Assembly (NCBI GenBank): GCA_034437075.1
Contig: DAOTVD010000062.1
Location: 1 to 9,647, forward strand
From: DAOTVD01 sp034437075
GTDB lineage: Bacteria > Chloroflexota > Anaerolineae > Aggregatilineales > J027
Direction of reading: 5' to 3'
Length of the DNA stretch: 9,647 nt
Positions within the stretch are counted from its first letter, which is position 1. Every line of letters begins with the position of its first letter. Positions 6,812 to 9,647 of the stretch are shown in pieces. Made by a program: the position numbers and the translations under genes. Under the pieces are notes generated by a model. It was not told the origin of the DNA. It did no database searches and worked only from the letters and a program-made list of their open reading frames with translations.

Positions 6812-7105
6812 ATGGCGAATGTACTATCAGATCAACAAATCGAAACCGGTTTACAAGCACTACCCCGTTGGGAACGCGAGGGAGATAGCATTACCTGTAC
6901 GGTCAAGCTACCCTCGTTTGCTGCGGCGTTGGTTTTCGTGAGCACGGTTGGCCACCTCGCCGAGGCTGCCGATCATCATCCAGATATTGCGATTGCCTGG
7001 CGTTCGGTAACCCTGACGCTATCCACGCATAGTGCAGGCGGGATCACGCAGCAAGACCTTGATCTCGCGGCGCAGATTGCCGCGTTACCGATGCCTTCTG
7101 CGTAA
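6812..7105 (+). CDS. Pterin-4a-carbinolamine dehydratase (PCD/DCoH family)
   Basis: A 97-residue protein of typical family length. The enzyme dehydrates 4a-hydroxy-tetrahydropterin to the quinonoid dihydropterin, recycling the cofactor after aromatic amino acid hydroxylation. The full family pattern is present with exact spacing: Glu51, His55-His56-Pro57, Trp63, His73 and Asp82. A strong ribosome site, AGGAGA at 6801-6806, lies 5 bases before ATG. The gene comes 12 bases after the transglycosylase and converges on plsX with an 18-base gap, in which I see no strong terminator. No phenylalanine hydroxylase is in the window. Many bacteria keep PCD without one, where it may serve other pterins or the molybdenum cofactor, so its substrate here is inferred. 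The phhB symbol is left out for that reason. Confidence 0.94.
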   Translation: MANVLSDQQIETGLQALPRWEREGDSITCTVKLPSFAAALVFVSTVGHLAEAADHHPDIAIAWRSVTLTLSTHSAGGITQQDLDLAAQIAALPMPSA

Positions 7106-7123
7106 GGGAAACCGGCCTGGCAA

Positions 7124-8119
7124 TTAGTTTGGTTTGGCAAATTGGTCGTGCAAAGCGGTGATAACGCCACTTTGTACGGCTTCACGCGCCTGGCGGATGC
7201 TGTTTTTCATGCCCAATGCATTGGTGCGGCCATGGGCAATAATTACCACGCCATCGACCCCTAGCAAAAGCGTGCCCCCAATCTCAAACGGGTCAATTTG
7301 TTTGTATACACGCCGGAACGCCGGTTTACCTAGCGCTCCACCTAGCTTAGCGCGTGTATCGGCGCTGAGTTCTTTACGTATCAGGTTGAAGACGAGCGAA
7401 CCAAATGCCTCCATTGATTTCATAAACACGTTACCCACTAGACCATCATGAATGATGACATCAACCGCGCCATTTAGCGCATCTTTGGGTTCAAAGTTCC
7501 CCACAAAATTCATGTTGGTCTGCTGTAACTGGGTATACGCGGCTTTGATGGCCTCGTTGCCTTTGTTTTGTTCTTCTCCATTGGCCAACAAACCGATACG
7601 TGGGCGCTCAATATCCAGCACGATGCGGCTATAGATATCGCCCATTTGCGCAAACTGCACCAACCATTCGGGCTTGCAGTCAACATTAGCGCCGATATCT
7701 CCCATAATGAGTTGATGATCGGGCAGATTGACAAGTGCTGTCAGCATTGGGCGTGCTACACCAGGGATGCGCTTGAGCGTAAAGAGGGTACTGATGGCCA
7801 GCGCGGCGCCAGTGTTACCGGCTGTAATGAATGCATCAGCTTCGCCATCCCGAACCATTCGGCAACCGATGTGCATCGTTGAATTCGGCTTGCTGCGCCC
7901 GGCCTGCGTTGGTGAATCATCTTGGGTGATGTATTCTGTTGCGTGGTGGATATGGATATCTAGGTCAGTGATGACATGTTTCGTGAGTTCTTCGCGTATA
8001 AGACCTTCATCCCCTACTAGAATAATGGTGTCGCGGTACGCATTGGCTGCTTCTACGGCCCCCGCAACATCGGGTACAGGAAAATGGTCACTGCCCATGG
8101 CATCGACGACAAGGCGCAT
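7124..8119 (-). CDS. plsX: Phosphate acyltransferase PlsX
   Basis: A 331-residue protein of normal length. PlsX transfers the acyl chain from acyl-ACP to phosphate, giving acyl-phosphate for PlsY in phosphatidic acid synthesis. It works peripherally at the inner face of the membrane. Visible family motifs are VVDAMGSDHFP (4-14), TAGNTGAALA (99-108), MGDIGANVDCKPEWL (139-153), LLANGEEQNKGNE (177-189), IIHDGLVGNV (222-231) and GGTLLLGVDGVVIIAHGRTN (281-300). The common DAMGGD is DAMGSD here. ATG at 8119 is preceded by GAGGAGA, a good ribosome site. The gene lies 20 bases after the Lon N-terminal protein and probably shares its message. Common partners such as fabH, fabD and rpmF are not adjacent within the window. 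Confidence 0.97.
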   Translation of the reverse strand: MRLVVDAMGSDHFPVPDVAGAVEAANAYRDTIILVGDEGLIREELTKHVITDLDIHIHHATEYITQDDSPTQAGRSKPNSTMHIGCRMVRDGEADAFITAGNTGAALAISTLFTLKRIPGVARPMLTALVNLPDHQLIMGDIGANVDCKPEWLVQFAQMGDIYSRIVLDIERPRIGLLANGEEQNKGNEAIKAAYTQLQQTNMNFVGNFEPKDALNGAVDVIIHDGLVGNVFMKSMEAFGSLVFNLIRKELSADTRAKLGGALGKPAFRRVYKQIDPFEIGGTLLLGVDGVVIIAHGRTNALGMKNSIRQAREAVQSGVITALHDQFAKPN

Positions 8120-8139
8120 GTTGTCTCCTCAGATTATCT

Positions 8140-8814
8140 TTAGTTCATCGAGAACGGTGTGGTTGGTCCGTCATTCCCAGTGGGATTGCGTTGGGCCATT
8201 AAGCTAATCATTTGCGATTCACGTCGCAGTATAGATCCTTCTTTTGTTAGCAATTCTAACAACGAAGGTGTGGCGAGTAAATCTTGTTTATCCTCCATCG
8301 GAGTACGCAGGACGATGGCCGTCAGAAAGGCAATTGTTGTGGCGTCCGAGGGGATGGTATCCAATTGCAGTTCGGTATCGCTAATGGTAGCCAGTAATTT
8401 TAGATACTTCATCAGATGCTTGGAAACTTGCTCAGCTTCTTCTTCGATGCGATCGCGGCTATCTTCTACAAAGGGAAAGTCTTCAACAATGGCCGAAAGG
8501 TAGGAGTATTTATCCGGTTGGATGTCGCGGATAACAAAGCGTTGCATGCCCAGGGTGGCGATATTCATGCGTCCGTCATCGAACTGATCTACTTGCGTGA
8601 TGTGGGCGGTGGTGCCGATGTCGAAGATGGTGGCATTCCCTGCGCCGACCTCGATGCCTTCGTCAATGAGTACGACGCCGAACGGTTCGTTGTGAGTGAT
8701 GCAATAATGCATCATGTCTTTGTAGCGTGGCTCAAAAATGTGAAGCGGCAAAACCATACCCGGGAACAGTACGGTGCTTAGGGGAAAAATAGGCAACTCA
8801 TGTTGATTCGTCAA
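8140..8814 (-). CDS. Lon N-terminal (LON substrate-binding) domain protein, stand-alone
   Basis: A 224-residue protein starting LPIFPLSTVLFPGMVLPLHI (7-26) and FEPRY (27-31), the hallmark of the Lon substrate-binding domain. It continues with the beta-rich fold to about residue 115 and a helical part to about 205. There is no AAA+ ATPase or protease domain, so it is not a Lon protease. Such proteins are widespread (YcaM/PUA-like LON group), and their role is mostly unproven, with substrate recognition as the likely theme. The start is TTG at 8814. The evidence is a perfect AGGAGG (8821-8826) 6 bases upstream, no in-frame ATG nearby, and the LON motif beginning within seven residues. The last dozen residues are polar and probably loose. 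It is the first gene of a pair with plsX. Confidence 0.92.
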   Translation of the reverse strand: MTNQHELPIFPLSTVLFPGMVLPLHIFEPRYKDMMHYCITHNEPFGVVLIDEGIEVGAGNATIFDIGTTAHITQVDQFDDGRMNIATLGMQRFVIRDIQPDKYSYLSAIVEDFPFVEDSRDRIEEEAEQVSKHLMKYLKLLATISDTELQLDTIPSDATTIAFLTAIVLRTPMEDKQDLLATPSLLELLTKEGSILRRESQMISLMAQRNPTGNDGPTTPFSMN

Positions 8815-8820
8815 AACACG

Positions 8821-8826
8821 CCTCCT
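8821..8826 (-). promoter_or_regulatory. Consensus ribosome binding site fixing a TTG start
   Basis: On the minus strand AGGAGG is followed by a 6-base spacer and TTG at 8814. This is the strongest ribosome site in the window, and it decides the start of the LON-domain gene in place of any ATG. Confidence 0.85.
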
Positions 8827-8852
8827 GTCAAATGTTATCTTTGTACTTCCAG

Positions 8853-8861
8853 ACTATAGCA
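8853..8861 (-). promoter_or_regulatory. Extended -10 promoter for the LON-domain/plsX pair
   Basis: On the minus strand TGC-TATAGT forms an extended -10 (TGn plus a 5/6 match to TATAAT), 38 bases before the TTG start. The place for a -35 hexamer holds nothing convincing, which is common for extended -10 promoters. The tRNA promoter faces the other way about 55 bases to the right. Confidence 0.5.
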
Positions 8862-8916
8862 GACTTTTGTTTCGCTGGTGCTTTCTAGCTCAAGGCAGCA
8901 GTTTTAGGGCTCGGCC

Positions 8917-8945
8917 TTGCCAGGCGTGCTGAAAGATAGTATATT
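8917..8945 (+). promoter_or_regulatory. Sigma-70 promoter of tRNA-Leu
   Basis: TTGCCA (8917-8922), a 17-base spacer and TATATT (8940-8945) each match the consensus at 5 of 6 positions with ideal spacing. Transcription would begin near 8952, a few bases before the tRNA 5' end at 8956. Confidence 0.8.
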
Positions 8946-8955
8946 TTTGCTCCTA

Positions 8956-9037
8956 GCCCTGGTGGCGGAATTGGTAGACGCGCACGGTTGAGGGCCGTGT
9001 CCTTTACGGGGTGGAGGTTCGAGTCCTCTCCAGGGCA
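8956..9037 (+). tRNA. tRNA-Leu (anticodon GAG)
   Basis: An 82-base tRNA with all arms visible. The acceptor stem GCCCTGG (8956-8962) pairs with CCAGGGC (9030-9036), followed by discriminator A at 9037. The D-loop carries AATTGGTAGA. The anticodon stem CACGG/CCGTG encloses the loop TTGAGGG, with anticodon GAG at 8990-8992, which reads CUC and CUU leucine codons. A long variable arm of about 13 bases with a CC/GG stem marks it as class II, as expected for leucine. The T-loop is TTCGAGT on a 5-pair stem with one G-T pair. The 3' CCA is not encoded and must be added after transcription. The gene has its own promoter and terminator, so it is a single-gene unit. Confidence 0.97.
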
Positions 9038-9040
9038 TCC

Positions 9041-9070
9041 AAGGAGCCGTAATAGTATCGGCTCCTTTTT
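9041..9070 (+). terminator. Intrinsic terminator of tRNA-Leu
   Basis: AAGGAGCCG (9041-9049) and CGGCTCCTT (9059-9067) form a perfect 9-pair stem with a 9-base loop, directly followed by a T-run ending at 9070. It begins 3 bases after the tRNA. On the minus strand the stem is not followed by T, so it acts mainly on the tRNA. Confidence 0.92.
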
Positions 9071-9096
9071 ATCTTCGTTAAGTAAGTCATGTTCTT

Positions 9097-9128
9097 GGGT
9101 GCGCTGTCGCTCGGCTAGCGAAGCACCC
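9097..9128. repeat. Two-part palindromic hairpin after the PPC gene
   Basis: An outer stem GGGTGC/GCACCC (9097-9102 with 9123-9128) and an inner stem TCGCT/AGCGA (9107-9111 with 9117-9121) enclose the loop CGGCT. An interior loop of GCTG against A separates the two stems. It begins 3 bases past the stop of the right-edge gene. It lacks a T-run on either strand, so it is not a standard terminator. It could stabilise the 3' end of the message or be one copy of an extragenic palindrome family. Confidence 0.5.
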
Positions 9129-9131
9129 TAC

Positions 9132-9647
9132 CTATTCCGAGAGGCTCTCTACAGTTAGTTCATAAATACCTTCGGCGGATCGCCCCGCAGTTTCACCCCT
9201 GGCCACTTGCAGGATGTATGTTCCACTCACAGGTAAGGTAATTTGTTCGATATTTAAGCTGTCGGCAGATTCTGCGAGTGAATATTCTTGCAAAAACAGA
9301 TTCCCAGGAGCATAGAGCCGCAGCACCATATCAAAGCCCCCCTCGGTTTGTTCGGCACGCAGTTGGTACTGTTGTGAACTATCTCCCTCAAATATCCATT
9401 CGTCCACGCCACTGAGGCTATTGATCCGCCCGCTTACGGTTTCACCCAAAGGTAGGCGTGCTGGTTCGTTTGCATTATCAGCAATGTCAAATGCGATGTC
9501 ATAGGTGTTTAGGAGTGTATCTGACGTGACAAGCGCGCTATATGAGTTACCGGTGCTGGGGTCGAGGGCTAGGGTCGCAACGGTGCGACCATCACGTTCT
9601 ACCTGCCCTTGGGTAATTAGCTGATTATTCTGGTCATAGATGTATAG
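9132..9647 (-). CDS. PPC-domain repeat protein, C-terminal part (5' end beyond window)
   Basis: The frame is open from the right edge, giving 171 residues before a TAG stop at 9132. The last 105 or so residues form a pre-peptidase C-terminal (PPC) type beta-sandwich: LPLGETVSGRIN, then DEWIFEGDSSQQYQLRA, FDMVLRLYAPG, GTYILQVARG and GIYELTVES. The first 55 visible residues look like the end of a preceding copy (LYIYDQNNQLI, then SYSALVTS and YDIAFDIAD), so the protein has at least two tandem units. PPC domains are mostly found on secreted or surface proteins, often beside peptidases. A signal peptide or catalytic domain would lie outside the window. An apparent TTG start at 9449 is internal to this frame and not a gene start. 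Confidence 0.8.
   Translation of the reverse strand, partial: LYIYDQNNQLITQGQVERDGRTVATLALDPSTGNSYSALVTSDTLLNTYDIAFDIADNANEPARLPLGETVSGRINSLSGVDEWIFEGDSSQQYQLRAEQTEGGFDMVLRLYAPGNLFLQEYSLAESADSLNIEQITLPVSGTYILQVARGETAGRSAEGIYELTVESLSE

Noticed and set aside
7106..7140. A bidirectional terminator between the dehydratase gene and plsX.
   Set aside because: Only a weak AAACC/GGTTT pairing with a long loop and no T-run is present.
7134..7451. Open frame antisense to plsX.
   Set aside because: It is a shadow of the well-conserved plsX frame, with no ribosome site or recognisable motif.
8956..9070. tRNA-Leu as an integration site for a mobile element.
   Set aside because: There is no repeated tRNA 3' end, integrase gene or phage-like gene in the window.
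9132..9449. A small 105-residue gene starting at TTG 9449.
   Set aside because: The frame stays open to the window edge and its upstream part carries the end of another PPC unit, so this is the tail of a larger gene.

Overview
This is a 9.6 kb stretch of ordinary bacterial chromosome. It holds ten protein genes (the two at the window edges are cut) and one tRNA gene. Genes are packed tightly, several starts have a clear Shine-Dalgarno site, and the tRNA has a textbook sigma-70-type promoter and an intrinsic terminator. TrmFO (the folate/FAD tRNA methylase), a DapL-type aminotransferase, TPR and pre-peptidase C-terminal (PPC) domain proteins and a stand-alone Lon N-terminal protein together would fit Chloroflexota (for example Anaerolineae). 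That placement is an inference from gene content only. I see no phage, transposon, CRISPR or plasmid signature.

Layout. A minus-strand run reads from 4931 down to position 1: a dihydroneopterin aldolase/epimerase (folB/folX type), a TPR protein, trmFO, a soluble histidine kinase, and an aminotransferase of the LL-diaminopimelate type that runs off the left edge. Gaps are 4, 81 and 30 bases, followed by a 4-base ATGA overlap, so much of the run is probably co-transcribed. A 204-base divergent region (4932-5135) with a near-perfect 23-base dyad separates it from a plus-strand group: folE (GTP cyclohydrolase I), a membrane-anchored SLT-fold lytic transglycosylase, and a pterin-4a-carbinolamine dehydratase. 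Converging on these is a minus-strand pair, a Lon N-terminal-domain protein followed by plsX. A tRNA-Leu(GAG) with its own promoter and terminator lies divergently upstream of that pair. At the right edge is the C-terminal part of a PPC-repeat protein on the minus strand.

How the genes fit together. Three of the ten proteins act on pterins: FolE makes dihydroneopterin triphosphate, FolB/FolX cleaves or epimerises dihydroneopterin, and the carbinolamine dehydratase recycles oxidised tetrahydropterin. TrmFO uses methylene-tetrahydrofolate, so folate chemistry is the main theme of the centre of the window. The other genes serve phospholipid synthesis (PlsX), wall turnover (SLT), lysine or wall precursor synthesis (DapL) and signalling (histidine kinase). 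I did not find a convincing undescribed system. The best leads are the dyad between folB and folE, the mixed FolB/FolX character of the aldolase, and the pterin gene grouping without a visible hydroxylase. No stretch longer than 300 bases lacks a gene.
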